Origin: Nitratireductor sp.
GTDB taxonomy: Bacteria > Pseudomonadota > Alphaproteobacteria > Rhizobiales > Rhizobiaceae
Length of the DNA: 64,000 nt
NCBI GenBank assembly: GCA_020637805.1
Contig: JACKJU010000001.1
Location: forward strand, 186,001-250,000
Direction of reading: 5' to 3'
Part shown: positions 35,612-44,313 of the stretch, piece after piece
Position numbering within the stretch: position 1 is the stretch's first letter
Layout of the letters: every line of letters begins with the position of its first letter
Notes under the pieces: model-generated
Seen by the model: the letters and a program-made list of their open reading frames with translations, nothing else
What the model was told of the DNA's origin: nothing
Database searches by the model: none
Translations under genes and position numbers: made by a program

Positions 35612-36358
35612 CTAGCGGGGTTCCTTGCCAAACACCTTCACATACTCGTCGCGGCCACCCTTGGCGAGCGCAGCAGCCTGTTCGATCCAGTTCTCGCGGA
35701 TGATGCGGCCGGAGAATTTCAGGTAGTCGTCAACCCACTCGACCTCGCGTTCGGTCCAGGCTGCGATCTGATCGTAGTGGTAGATCCCCAGGTCATGCAG
35801 GATGGTTTCGATCTTCGGACCCACGCCGGCGATGAGCTGCAGATCGTCGGCCATGCCGTCACGCGGCGCTTCAAGGCCGGTGGGGCGCGATTCGATCGTG
35901 GTTCTGGCAAGCTTGACCTTGCCGAGAGCCGATTTCCAGGAGGCCTGCTTGCGCTGCTCTTCCGCCGGAGCCGCTTTCTCTTCGCCGCCCGCCGATGTCT
36001 CGACAGGCTGTTCGACGGGCGTGAATTCCGCAACCATCGCGGCAGGTTCTTCCAGGGAAACCGATGCTTCGGGTTCAGAAACTTTCCGCGTTCCGTCGAA
36101 CATGCCGGAGTTCATGGCCTCGAAAAGGCCGCTCCAGTAGCCGAAAGCAGCAGCAGGTGCGAGCACCAGAGCCGTAGCGGGCATCATGGCTGCCACCTCA
36201 GGTTCCGGCATTGCGGGAACTTCCATCCTGAATGCGGCGAGATCGAATCCCGGCACATTCATTTCATACGCATCAAACCATTTCGGCATTTCAAATGCAG
36301 CGAACGGCGATTTGCCGGACGAGGGCATGAACTCTTCGGGTATGTTGAACATGGACAT
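35612..36358 (-). CDS. Helix-hairpin-helix protein within the nuo cluster
   Basis: 248 residues. The N-terminal 90 residues are Met/Phe/Pro-rich (MSMFNIPEEFMPSSGKSPFA, then FEMPKWFDAYEMNVPGFDLA) with a hydrophobic patch near PATALVLAPAAAFGYW. An acidic Ala/Glu/Pro linker follows. The C-terminal 80 residues form a helix-hairpin-helix module (DDLQLIAGVGPKIETILHDL to GRDEYVKVFGKEPR) that matches the NuoE tail almost end to end. Similar genes sit between nuoF and nuoG in other rhizobia and are sometimes called NADH-ubiquinone dehydrogenase; a catalytic role is not evident. ATG 36358 has GGGAGA upstream. Confidence 0.8.
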   Translation of the reverse strand: MSMFNIPEEFMPSSGKSPFAAFEMPKWFDAYEMNVPGFDLAAFRMEVPAMPEPEVAAMMPATALVLAPAAAFGYWSGLFEAMNSGMFDGTRKVSEPEASVSLEEPAAMVAEFTPVEQPVETSAGGEEKAAPAEEQRKQASWKSALGKVKLARTTIESRPTGLEAPRDGMADDLQLIAGVGPKIETILHDLGIYHYDQIAAWTEREVEWVDDYLKFSGRIIRENWIEQAAALAKGGRDEYVKVFGKEPR

Positions 36359-36415
36359 CAGGAAGTCTCCCTGTCTCGTTTCAAGTGAAGGCTTGCACAG
36401 CATTGTTTCGGTTCC

Positions 36416-36874
36416 TTACGCACAACGCTGCGTCTGCCAGAGTTTGACATGCGGAAGATGCGACCAGCCAAAGGCGAAGTTGCTGCTGCCGTGCATGTCG
36501 AGATGGTCGAGGCGCTCCTTCGCCTCGGCCAGGCTGGGCACATGGCCCTCCTCCACCCACCACATCACGAAGTGGTGGCTTTCCATGTTCGCGAACCACT
36601 CATCCTTCCTGCGGTACACATGCTTGTGCACCGTGTTCCAGACGAAATGTTCCAGCTGTTCCGGGCTTTCCCAGACAGTCATGTTGATGATAGCGCCCGG
36701 CCAGGGATTGGCGGCGTTACCGGTTGTCATTTCCCCGTCCACCCAGCGCCATACAAAGCCGTCCATGCGCTCGCCCAGGGCATTGACCCTGTCGATCGCG
36801 TTGACGAAATCCGCGATCCGGGGATCATCCAGATCGAACTTCGGCATGGCTATGTTGAGCTGGGCGAGGTGCAT
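36416..36874 (-). CDS. DUF3291 domain protein within the nuo cluster
   Basis: 152 residues, starting MHLAQLNIAMPKFDLDDPRI. The segments FVNAIDRVNALGERMDGFVW, NMTVWESPEQLEHFVWNTVH, WFANMESHHFVMWWVEEGH and EAKERLDHLDMHG are those of DUF3291, a dimeric alpha/beta-barrel-like family related to antibiotic biosynthesis monooxygenase folds. No cofactor motif. It lies 3 bases downstream of nuoF and upstream of the helix-hairpin-helix gene, so it should be co-transcribed with complex I; function unknown. Confidence 0.85.
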   Translation of the reverse strand: MHLAQLNIAMPKFDLDDPRIADFVNAIDRVNALGERMDGFVWRWVDGEMTTGNAANPWPGAIINMTVWESPEQLEHFVWNTVHKHVYRRKDEWFANMESHHFVMWWVEEGHVPSLAEAKERLDHLDMHGSSNFAFGWSHLPHVKLWQTQRCA

Positions 36875-36877
36875 GGA

Positions 36878-38194
36878 TTACTCCGCAGCCTCCAGATCAG
36901 AAACGCCGATATGGTCGCCCGGTACCGCGTTGCGCGAGTAGTCGTCGATGCGCTGTTCGATCTCGTGACGGAAGTGACGGATGAGACCCTGGACCGGCCA
37001 TGCAGCGGCATCTCCAAGGGCGCAGATCGTGTGGCCTTCCACCTGCTTGGAAACATCGAGCAGCATGTCGATCTCGCGCTTCTGGGCGCGGCCCTCGACC
37101 ATGCGGGTCAACACGCGCCACATCCAACCCGTGCCTTCGCGGCATGGCGTGCACTGGCCACAGCTCTCGTGCTTGTAGAATGCGGCAAGTCGCTGGATCG
37201 CCTTGATCATGTCGGTCGATTTGTCCATCACGATCACGGCTGCGGTGCCCAGACCCGACTGAAGCCCGCGCAGCGTGTCGAAATCCATCGGAGCATCGAT
37301 GATCTGCTCTGCCGGTACGCAGGGGACGGACGAGCCGCCCGGTATGACTGCCTTTAGATTGTCCCATCCGCCGCGAATGCCGCCGCAATGGCGCTCGATC
37401 AGCTCGCGGAACGGGATCGACATCGCTTCCTCGACCGTGCACGGATTGTTCACATGGCCTGAAATGCAGAAAAGCTTCGTGCCCTTGTTGTTGTCCGCCC
37501 CGAAGGAGGAGAACCAGTCGGGACCGCGGCGCAGGATGGTAGGCGCAACCGCAATCGATTCAACGTTGTTGACCGTGGTCGGGCAGCCGTAAAGCCCGAC
37601 ATTCGCCGGAAATGGCGGTTTCAGGCGCGGCTGGCCCTTCTTGCCCTCAAGCGATTCCAGGAGTGCTGTTTCCTCGCCACAGATATAGGCGCCTGCGCCG
37701 TGATGCAGGTAGAGATCGAACGGCCAGCCATGCTTGTTGTTCTTGCCAAGCAGATTGGCCTCGTAGCACTCGTCGATTGCAGCCTGCAGTGCCTCGCGCT
37801 CACGAATGTATTCGCCGCGAATGTAGATGTAGCAGGTGTTCGCACCCATGGCGAAAGAGGCAATCAGGCAGCCTTCGATCAGCGTGTGCGGATCGTTGCG
37901 CATGATGTCCCGGTCCTTGCAGGTTCCGGGTTCGGATTCGTCGGCGTTCACGACCAGGTAGGACGGACGCCCGTCGGACTGCTTGGGCATGAACGACCAT
38001 TTGAGACCGGTCGGGAAGCCTGCGCCGCCACGGCCGCGAAGGCCCGATGCCTTCATCTGGTCGATGATCCAGTCCCTGCCCTTGTCGATGAAACCCTTGG
38101 TGCCATCCCAATGGCCACGCATCATCGCGCCCTTCAGCGACTTGTCATGAAGGCCGTAGATATTCGTGAAGATGCGGTCTTTATCCTGCAGCAT
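36878..38194 (-). CDS. nuoF: NADH-quinone oxidoreductase subunit F
   Basis: NADH- and FMN-binding subunit, 438 residues. FMN/NADH glycine-rich segment RGRGGAGFPTGLKWSFMP; NADESEPGTCKDRDIM; ICGEETALLESLEGKKGQPR; and the 4Fe-4S (N3) motif SCGQCTPCREGTGWMW with a distal Cys in GHTICALGDAAAWPVQG. All four cluster ligands are visible. Operon neighbour of nuoE, 17 bases away. Confidence 0.98.
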   Translation of the reverse strand: MLQDKDRIFTNIYGLHDKSLKGAMMRGHWDGTKGFIDKGRDWIIDQMKASGLRGRGGAGFPTGLKWSFMPKQSDGRPSYLVVNADESEPGTCKDRDIMRNDPHTLIEGCLIASFAMGANTCYIYIRGEYIREREALQAAIDECYEANLLGKNNKHGWPFDLYLHHGAGAYICGEETALLESLEGKKGQPRLKPPFPANVGLYGCPTTVNNVESIAVAPTILRRGPDWFSSFGADNNKGTKLFCISGHVNNPCTVEEAMSIPFRELIERHCGGIRGGWDNLKAVIPGGSSVPCVPAEQIIDAPMDFDTLRGLQSGLGTAAVIVMDKSTDMIKAIQRLAAFYKHESCGQCTPCREGTGWMWRVLTRMVEGRAQKREIDMLLDVSKQVEGHTICALGDAAAWPVQGLIRHFRHEIEQRIDDYSRNAVPGDHIGVSDLEAAE

Positions 38195-38211
38195 GTTCTA
38201 CCTCATCTTCC

Positions 38212-39426
38212 TCAACGCGGTTCCTTGCCGAACACGCGAACGTATTCGTCGCGGCCACCCTTGGCGAGCGCCTTGGCCTGCTTGACCCAGTCGTCGCGCT
38301 CAATGCGGCCCTTGAAGGAAAGCTCGTCATCGACGACTGCAATGTCCTTCTTCGTCCACTTGGCGATCTGCGCGAAATGCCAGAATCCAAGGGAATTCAA
38401 TGTCTTTTCCAGTTTCGGACCAACGCCTGCGATCAATTTCAGATCGTCGGCCTGGCCTTGCGGCTTGGAAAGGCGCTCAGGACCGGCAGCTTTCGCTTCA
38501 GCCTTCTTGACCGGCCTTGGTGCTCCCGAGGCGGTAGCGGCAAGCTTGGCCGTGGAATTCACGCCAGCCTCGCGCGTTGCCGGTTTTTTCCTGGGCTGAA
38601 CCGACTTGGCCGTGCTCGCAATCCGCATCGTGGGATTGTTGGCGGTCTTGGCAGGTTTCTTGCCCGGCCCTTTAGCCTCGGAAGGCGCTGCAATTGCAGG
38701 ATTCGTTTCCAGCGCGTTTGTCTTGGGTTTTGCTGCCTTGGAAGGCGGCGTCTTGGCCCGGTTTGCCTTCGATGCACCCGATGGTGCCTTTGCATTCTTA
38801 CTGGTGATGATCGCGGATTCGTCGGTCAGCGAAGTCAGGCCGCCAGCCGGTGCAGACAGGTGCCGCCCATTCTGCGGTCCGGGCGCTATGTCACCGCCCT
38901 TGCCGGCCTCGAATGCCTCAATGATTTCCTCGAGGCGCTCGGGAGTAAGATCCTCGTAGGTATCCTTGAAGATCATGACCATTGGCGCATTCACGCATGC
39001 GCCCTGGCACTCGACCTCTTCCCAGGAAAGCGTTCCCTCTTCATTGAGGTGAAACGGCTCGGCGTGTATCCTGTTCTTGCAGACCTTGATGAGTTCTTCA
39101 GACCCGCGCAGCATGCATGGCGTGGTGCCGCAGACCTGGATATGTGCCCTGGTGCCAACCGGCTGCAGCTGGAACTGGGTATAAAAGGTCGCGACTTCCA
39201 GCACGCGGATATAGGGCATGTCGAGCATCTGCGCGATGTGCTCGATGGAGGCTTTCGTTACCCAGCCTTCCTGTTCCTGCGCGATCATCAAAAGCGGAAT
39301 GACGGCAGAAGCCTGACGGCCCTTCGGATACTTGGCGATCCACGTCTTGGCGAGCGAAGTGTTGGCCCTGTTGAAGGCAAAGGCTTCCGGCTGGACGTTT
39401 TCTTCTGCGAGGCGGCGTACGGACAT
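38212..39426 (-). CDS. nuoE: NADH-quinone oxidoreductase subunit E with helix-hairpin-helix tail
   Basis: The thioredoxin-like 2Fe-2S domain occupies residues 1-190: SAVIPLLMIAQEQEGWVTKA, TFYTQFQLQPVG, and cluster ligands in VCGTTPCMLRG and ECQGACVNAPM. A Lys/Ala/Pro-rich basic linker (about 210-320) and a helix-hairpin-helix module (DDLKLIAGVGPKLEKTLNSL to GRDEYVRVFGKEPR, about 325-404) follow. The total of 404 residues is more than twice the length of Escherichia coli NuoE. The tail is paralogous to the 35612-36358 protein. Overlaps the nuoD stop by one base. Confidence 0.96.
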   Translation of the reverse strand: MSVRRLAEENVQPEAFAFNRANTSLAKTWIAKYPKGRQASAVIPLLMIAQEQEGWVTKASIEHIAQMLDMPYIRVLEVATFYTQFQLQPVGTRAHIQVCGTTPCMLRGSEELIKVCKNRIHAEPFHLNEEGTLSWEEVECQGACVNAPMVMIFKDTYEDLTPERLEEIIEAFEAGKGGDIAPGPQNGRHLSAPAGGLTSLTDESAIITSKNAKAPSGASKANRAKTPPSKAAKPKTNALETNPAIAAPSEAKGPGKKPAKTANNPTMRIASTAKSVQPRKKPATREAGVNSTAKLAATASGAPRPVKKAEAKAAGPERLSKPQGQADDLKLIAGVGPKLEKTLNSLGFWHFAQIAKWTKKDIAVVDDELSFKGRIERDDWVKQAKALAKGGRDEYVRVFGKEPR

Positions 39427-40616
39427 TAGCGGTCAACTTCCCCAAACACGATATCCATTGAACCGAGGAGCGCGGACATGTCGGCAAGCAGGTGTCCCCG
39501 GCCAAGGAAATCCATTGCCGAAAGGTGCGAATACCCCGGCGCGCGAATCTTCAGGCGGTAAGGCCGGTTCGAACCGTCGGAAACCAGATAGACGCCGAAT
39601 TCGCCTTTCGGCGCCTCGACGGCGGCATAAACTTCGCCGGCCGGAACGTGATAGCCCTCGGTATAGAGCTTGAAGTGATGGATGAGCGCTTCCATCGACT
39701 TCTTCATCTCGCCGCGTTTCGGCGGCACGATCTTGTTGTCAGCGGCCGAGACAGGCCCCTTGCCTTCCGGCTTGTTCAACTCGCGTATGCACTGCTTCAT
39801 GATCTTCACGGCTTCGCGCATCTCTTCCATGCGGATCAGGTAGCGGTCATAGCAGTCGCCGTTCTTGCCAACGGGAATGTCGAATTCCATTTCCTCATAG
39901 CATTCATAGGGCTGCGCCTTGCGCAGGTCCCATGCGGCACCGGAGCCGCGCACCATCACGCCGGAGAAACCCCATGCCCAGGCGTCTTCCAGAGAAATGA
40001 CGCCGATGTCGACATTGCGCTGCTTGAAGATGCGGTTGTCGGTCAGCAGACCCTCGATGTCGTCGCAAACCTTGAGGAACGGATCGCACCAGGCCTCGAT
40101 ATCATCGACAAGTGCCTGCGGAATGTCCTGGTGAACGCCGCCCGGTCGGACATATGCAGCATGCATGCGCGCGCCGCAGGCCCGTTCGTAGAAGATCATC
40201 AGCTTCTCGCGTTCCTCGAAGCCCCAGAGCGGCGGTGTCAGCGCGCCCACGTCCATTGCCTGGGTGGTGACGTTCAGAAGGTGCGAAAGAACTCGGCCAA
40301 TCTCGGAATAGAGAACGCGGATCAGCTGGCCACGGCGCGGGACGGTAATTCCCATCAGGCGTTCGACCGCAAGTGCGAACGCATGCTCCTGGTTCATCGG
40401 AGCGACGTAGTCGAGGCGGTCGAAATAGGGAACCGCCTGGAGATAGGTCTTGTACTCGATGAGCTTCTCGGTGCCCCTGTGCAGGAGGCCGATATGCGGA
40501 TCGACGCGCTCAACGACCTCGCCGTCGAGTTCGAGGATCAGGCGCAGAACTCCGTGCGCAGCCGGGTGCTGCGGACCGAAGTTGATGTTGAAGTTGCGGA
40601 CGTTGTGTTCATTCAT
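39426..40616 (-). CDS. nuoD: NADH-quinone oxidoreductase subunit D
   Basis: 49-kDa-type subunit lining the quinone site. 396 residues: NINFGPQHPAAHGVLRLILE, ERVDPHIGLLHRGTEKLIEY, VPYFDRLDYVAPMNQEHAFA, and PYECYEEMEFDIPVGKNGDC. The Tyr and His of the quinone site lie in these segments. Overlaps nuoC by 4 bases. Confidence 0.98.
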   Translation of the reverse strand: MNEHNVRNFNINFGPQHPAAHGVLRLILELDGEVVERVDPHIGLLHRGTEKLIEYKTYLQAVPYFDRLDYVAPMNQEHAFALAVERLMGITVPRRGQLIRVLYSEIGRVLSHLLNVTTQAMDVGALTPPLWGFEEREKLMIFYERACGARMHAAYVRPGGVHQDIPQALVDDIEAWCDPFLKVCDDIEGLLTDNRIFKQRNVDIGVISLEDAWAWGFSGVMVRGSGAAWDLRKAQPYECYEEMEFDIPVGKNGDCYDRYLIRMEEMREAVKIMKQCIRELNKPEGKGPVSAADNKIVPPKRGEMKKSMEALIHHFKLYTEGYHVPAGEVYAAVEAPKGEFGVYLVSDGSNRPYRLKIRAPGYSHLSAMDFLGRGHLLADMSALLGSMDIVFGEVDR

Positions 40617-41248
40617 GACGATTTTTTCTCCGCCCCGACATCTTCATTCGGAAGGGCATAGTCGGTGCCTTCCCAAGGGCTCTCGAAATCGAAATTGCGG
40701 AATTCCTGCCGCAGGCTCACCGGTTCATAGACGACGCGCTTGACTTCCTCGTCGTAGCGCACCTCGACATAGCCGGTCAGCGGGAAGTCCTTCCGGAGCG
40801 GATGCCCCTCGAAGCCGTAGTCGGTCAACAGGCGGCGCATGTCCGGATGGCCGGTAAACATTATGCCGTACATGTCCCAGGCTTCACGCTCGAACCAGTT
40901 GGCGCCAGGATAGACACCAGTCACGCTTTCCACCGGCGTGTCCTCGTCCGTCGAAATCTTGACGCGAATGCGGGCATTCAGGCGCGGCGAGAGCAGATGA
41001 TAGACCACATCGAAGCGCTCTTCGCGCTGGGGATAGTCGACACCGCACAGGTCGATGATGTTCCAGAACTGGGTCTGGCTGTCATCCTTGAGGAAACGGA
41101 GTACCTCGATGATGGATTCGCGCTTCGCCGTGATGGTGAGCTCACCATGGGCATAATCCACAGCAAGCAACTTGCCGGCGATTTCTGCCTCGATTGCGCT
41201 CGCAAGGCCCGCCAGCGTCTCATCGGCGATTTTCGGTATGGATACCAT
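40613..41248 (-). CDS. nuoC: NADH-quinone oxidoreductase subunit C
   Basis: 30-kDa-type subunit, 211 residues, separate from NuoD as in alphaproteobacteria and mitochondria. Conserved FWNIIDLCGVDYPQREERFD, YPGANWFEREAWDMYGIMFT, and HPDMRRLLTDYGFEGHPLRK, which is the family signature. Confidence 0.97.
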   Translation of the reverse strand: MVSIPKIADETLAGLASAIEAEIAGKLLAVDYAHGELTITAKRESIIEVLRFLKDDSQTQFWNIIDLCGVDYPQREERFDVVYHLLSPRLNARIRVKISTDEDTPVESVTGVYPGANWFEREAWDMYGIMFTGHPDMRRLLTDYGFEGHPLRKDFPLTGYVEVRYDEEVKRVVYEPVSLRQEFRNFDFESPWEGTDYALPNEDVGAEKKSS

Positions 41249-41298
41249 GGTCTACCGTTCCAAGTCCTGTTTTGCTCGTCTACTTCACCGGGCCGATA

Positions 41299-41874
41299 TC
41301 ATCGTTCGATCGTACCGGTACGACGTATTTTCTTCTGTAGCAGCATCACGCCATACAGCAGCGCCTCGGCGGTTGGCGGGCAACCCGGCACGTAGATGTC
41401 GACGGGAAGAACGCGATCGCAGCCACGAACAACCGAATACGAATAATGGTAATAGCCGCCGCCGTTTGCGCAGGATCCCATGGAGATCACGTAGCGCGGC
41501 TCGGGCATCTGGTCGTAGACCTTGCGGATGGCGGGAGCCATCTTGTTGGTCAGCGTTCCGGCGACAATCATAACGTCCGACTGGCGCGGGGAAGCGCGCG
41601 GCGCGAAACCGAACCGTTCGGCATCGTAGCGCGGCATGGCCATCTGCATCATCTCGACGGCGCAGCAGGCCAGGCCGAAGGTCATCCACATGAGTGAGCC
41701 GGTACGTGCCCAGTTGATGAGTTCGTCCGTGGAAGTGACGAGAAAGCCCTTGTCGGCCAGCTCGTTATTGATCTCGCCGAAATATGCATCATCCGAACCG
41801 ATGGGCTTACCCGTCGCCGGGTCGATGATACCTTTCGGCTGCGGTGCGATCAGCGTTGTGGATCCGTCACTCAT
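41299..41874 (-). CDS. nuoB: NADH-quinone oxidoreductase subunit B
   Basis: PSST-type subunit holding the terminal cluster N2. 191 residues with the Cys pair and downstream Cys residues in FGLACCAVEMMQMAMPRYDA, ISMGSCANGGGYYHYSYSVV and DIYVPGCPPTAEALLYGVML. Preceded by nuoA. Confidence 0.98.
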   Translation of the reverse strand: MSDGSTTLIAPQPKGIIDPATGKPIGSDDAYFGEINNELADKGFLVTSTDELINWARTGSLMWMTFGLACCAVEMMQMAMPRYDAERFGFAPRASPRQSDVMIVAGTLTNKMAPAIRKVYDQMPEPRYVISMGSCANGGGYYHYSYSVVRGCDRVLPVDIYVPGCPPTAEALLYGVMLLQKKIRRTGTIER

Positions 41875-41928
41875 TCTTACCCTCGAAATCTTTCATTGCC
41901 GGCATGTGTTCGAATAGCGTGCCGCCAA

Positions 41929-42294
41929 TCAATCCCACTCAAGTGCGCCCTTCTTCCATTCGTATATGAAGCCGATGGTAAGGACGGCAAGGAACACCAT
42001 CATGGACCAGAAACCAAACAGGCCGATCTGACCGAAGCTCGCGGCCCACGGAAACAGGAATGCCACCTCGAGATCGAAGATGATGAAGAGGATCGCGACC
42101 AGATAGAAGCGCACGTCGAATTTCATGCGGGCATCGTCCATGGCATTGAAGCCGCATTCATATGCCGAAAGCTTCTCGGCGTCGGGATCCTTGAAAGCAA
42201 GCAGGAACGGGGCGACGAGAAGCGCCAGGCCGATCACGAGCGAAATTGCAATGAAGATGATGACCGGGAGATAGGAGGCGAGAAGCTGTTCCAT
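41929..42294 (-). CDS. nuoA: NADH-quinone oxidoreductase subunit A
   Basis: Three-span membrane subunit, 121 residues, first gene of the cluster. YLPVIIFIAISLVIGLALLV, KLSAYECGFNAMDDARMKFD (conserved Cys loop), and YLVAILFIIFDLEVAFLFPW are diagnostic. AGGG lies 8 bases before ATG 42294. Confidence 0.97.
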   Translation of the reverse strand: MEQLLASYLPVIIFIAISLVIGLALLVAPFLLAFKDPDAEKLSAYECGFNAMDDARMKFDVRFYLVAILFIIFDLEVAFLFPWAASFGQIGLFGFWSMMVFLAVLTIGFIYEWKKGALEWD

Positions 42295-42708
42295 CAGGTA
42301 AACCCTTGTCTAGTCCTGTTGCCTGGCCCGCACTGCGGCTGCCTGCAAGCGATCGGGCCTTGACCGCGCCATGACTGGCAAAGCTTCGCAACCTTGGGCT
42401 TTCCGAGCAATGCCGACGAAAACCGCCAATGACAGTTTCTGCAGATTGCAACTGAGTAACCCGGCTCGGATGCATATTCAAGGATGCCGTGGGGAAATGC
42501 CCTCTCCCCCAGTAAGCTGAAAATGCAACCGGAAGCGTCGACCGGCACAAATCGCCGCACCACTACACCCATGACCGGCGCATTGCAATGCAACATCACG
42601 TTTTTTCACCAGATGAAACAGTTGCGTACGGAAGCGGCAGGCGCAGCCTGGAATCCAGGCCGAACTCGTTGCAACTGTCTGAAACTTTTCAGGTAATATT
42701 TGAAAAGA
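42295..42708. other. 414-bp gap upstream of nuoA
   Basis: Presumed nuo operon promoter region and 3' flank of tRNA-Val. It contains a perfect 12-bp palindrome, GCATTGCAATGC, at 42580-42591, next to a T6 run (42600-42606). No -35/-10 pair stands out. A 101-residue minus-strand open frame (42294-42599) overlaps here but has no gene-like features. Confidence 0.45.
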
Positions 42709-42784
42709 TGGTGGGTGCTGACGGGATCGAACCGCCGACCTACTCGGTGTAAACGAGTTGCTCTCCCAGCTGAGCTAAGCACCC
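42709..42784 (-). tRNA. tRNA-Val (TAC)
   Basis: Full cloverleaf on the minus strand: acceptor GGGTGCT/AGCACCC, D-arm TTAGCTCAGCTGGGAGAGC, anticodon loop TTTACAC within stems ACTCG/CGAGT, T-arm with GGTTCGATCCC, and encoded CCA. 76 bases. Confidence 0.97.
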
Positions 42785-42832
42785 GAAAATGCGCTTTCAT
42801 CAGCACTACCGCCATCCCCTTGGGGAAGGAAG

Positions 42833-42909
42833 TGGCGCGAGTGACGGGGCTCGAACCCGCGACCTCCGGCGTGACAGGCCGGCACTCTAACCAACTGAGC
42901 TACACCCGC
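42833..42909 (-). tRNA. tRNA-Asp (GTC)
   Basis: Cloverleaf on the minus strand: acceptor GCGGGTG/CACTCGC, D-arm TAGCTCAGTTGGTTAGAGTG, anticodon stem CCGGC/GCCGG with loop CTGTCAC, T-arm GGGTTCGAGCCC, discriminator G and encoded CCA. 77 bases, 48 bases before tRNA-Val, so likely co-transcribed. Confidence 0.97.
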
Positions 42910-43161
42910 GCATTTTCTTTCGAACCGGCAGCTTGCCGCTCCGAAGTGGGGGTGACTTAAGGGGTTCCGATTTTGAAGTCAAGCGCATTCCAACAGCTTC
43001 GGCAAATTAGATGCCCGCCTTGCAGGAAGCGGCAGCCACATGCTTTGCAAGGGGTGAATTCTTTCATTGAATCCGGTTGAAACAGACGAATCTGCTTGAA
43101 GTGGCGATTGCCGCAATTAATGCTTGGCGCTGTATCAGCAAACGAACCGCGAGAGTGCATC

Positions 43162-44283
43162 ATGGCAGAATCGGAATCCGGGACAATCGTCAATTCCTGG
43201 AACGAGTGGGACCCGCTCAAACATGTCATCGTCGGCGTGGCAACCGATTGTCACATTCCGCCTCCCGAACCTGCACTCGACGCGAAGGTGCCCGAGGATT
43301 CGGACATGCGCGGCCAATGGGGCAAACGCCCGCAGGACACCATTGATCGCGGCAACGAACTGTTGGACAACTTTGCAGATCTGTTGCGCAAGCGCGGCAT
43401 CCGCGTGGACCGCCCCACCCCGGTCGATTTCTCCAAACCGGTTACAACGCCCGACTTCCACACCGATTCCCAGTTCGGCTGCATGCCGCCACGCGATGTC
43501 TTGCTGACGGTTGGCAACGAAATGCTTGAAGCGACCATGAGCTACCGCTGCCGCTGGTTCGAATACCTGTGCTACCGGCCACTATTGCAGCTTTATTTCG
43601 AGGAAGACCCGAATTTTCGTCACGAAGCCGCGCCCAAGCCGCGGCTTACCGATTCGGATTATCGTGCAGACTATCTTTCCGAGAAAATTGGCGTTCAGCA
43701 GCGCCTGAAATGGGCTGAAGAAAAATTCTTCGTCACGACGGAGGAAGAGCCGCTTTTCGATGCCGCGGACGTCTTGCGCTTTGGCCGGGATCTGGTGGTT
43801 CAGCACGGCTTCACGACCAATCTGAAGGGCATAGAGTGGCTTCGCCGACATTTTACCGACCACCGGGTGCATGCGGTCAACTTCCCAGGTGACCCCTACC
43901 CGATCCACATCGACGCTACGTTCACGCCCATTCGGCCGGGCCTAATCCTCAACAACCCGCAGCGCCGGCTGCCTGAGGCGCAACGAACCATGTTCGAGAA
44001 GAACGGCTGGGAAATCGTGGACGCAGCGCAGCCTTCGCACAACTCGCCGCCGCCACTGTGCTATTCGTCCACATGGCTTTCAATGAACGTTCTGGTGCTT
44101 GATCCCAAGACGGTCTGTGTTGAAAAGTCCGAGGTCTGGCAGGCTGAGCAGTTGGACAAGCTTGGACAGGAAGTCATTCCCGTCGACCTGAGGGATGCCT
44201 ATGCCTTTGGCGGTGGCCTGCACTGCTGTACAGCCGACGTCTATCGCGAAGGAACGCTGGAAGACTACTTCCCGAACCAGTGA
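43162..44283 (+). CDS. Glycine amidinotransferase (AGAT)-like enzyme
   Basis: 373 residues, resembling vertebrate L-arginine:glycine amidinotransferase along its full length: NSWNEWDPLKHVIVG, PTPVDFSKPVTTPDFH, MPPRDVLLTVGNEMLEA, RWFEYLCYRP, EPLFDAADVLRFGRD, YPIHIDATFTPIRPG and GGGLHCCTADVYREGTLEDY. The catalytic Cys (355), His (249) and an Asp in FDAAD (200/203) are kept. Such enzymes move the arginine amidino group to an amine such as glycine; the acceptor here is unknown. ATG 43162 is preceded by GAGAG. A HAD phosphatase gene follows after 30 bases, a likely operon partner. Soluble. Confidence 0.88.
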   Translation: MAESESGTIVNSWNEWDPLKHVIVGVATDCHIPPPEPALDAKVPEDSDMRGQWGKRPQDTIDRGNELLDNFADLLRKRGIRVDRPTPVDFSKPVTTPDFHTDSQFGCMPPRDVLLTVGNEMLEATMSYRCRWFEYLCYRPLLQLYFEEDPNFRHEAAPKPRLTDSDYRADYLSEKIGVQQRLKWAEEKFFVTTEEEPLFDAADVLRFGRDLVVQHGFTTNLKGIEWLRRHFTDHRVHAVNFPGDPYPIHIDATFTPIRPGLILNNPQRRLPEAQRTMFEKNGWEIVDAAQPSHNSPPPLCYSSTWLSMNVLVLDPKTVCVEKSEVWQAEQLDKLGQEVIPVDLRDAYAFGGGLHCCTADVYREGTLEDYFPNQ

Positions 44284-44313
44284 CGCGCCAGCAACCCAAC
44301 CCGGAACCATTCC

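Noticed and set aside
33850..35703. 617-codon plus-strand open frame antisense to nuoG
   Set aside because: Exactly mirrors the codon structure of nuoG, has no recognisable motifs and no ribosome-binding site; high-GC antisense artefact.
42294..42599. 101-residue open frame upstream of nuoA
   Set aside because: Cys/Arg-rich, non-family-like composition and no start signal; occupies the presumed promoter region.
42709..42909. tRNA-Val/tRNA-Asp pair as an integration site
   Set aside because: No integrase, no duplicated tRNA 3' end and no composition shift were seen in the adjacent plus-strand block, so an island is not supported.
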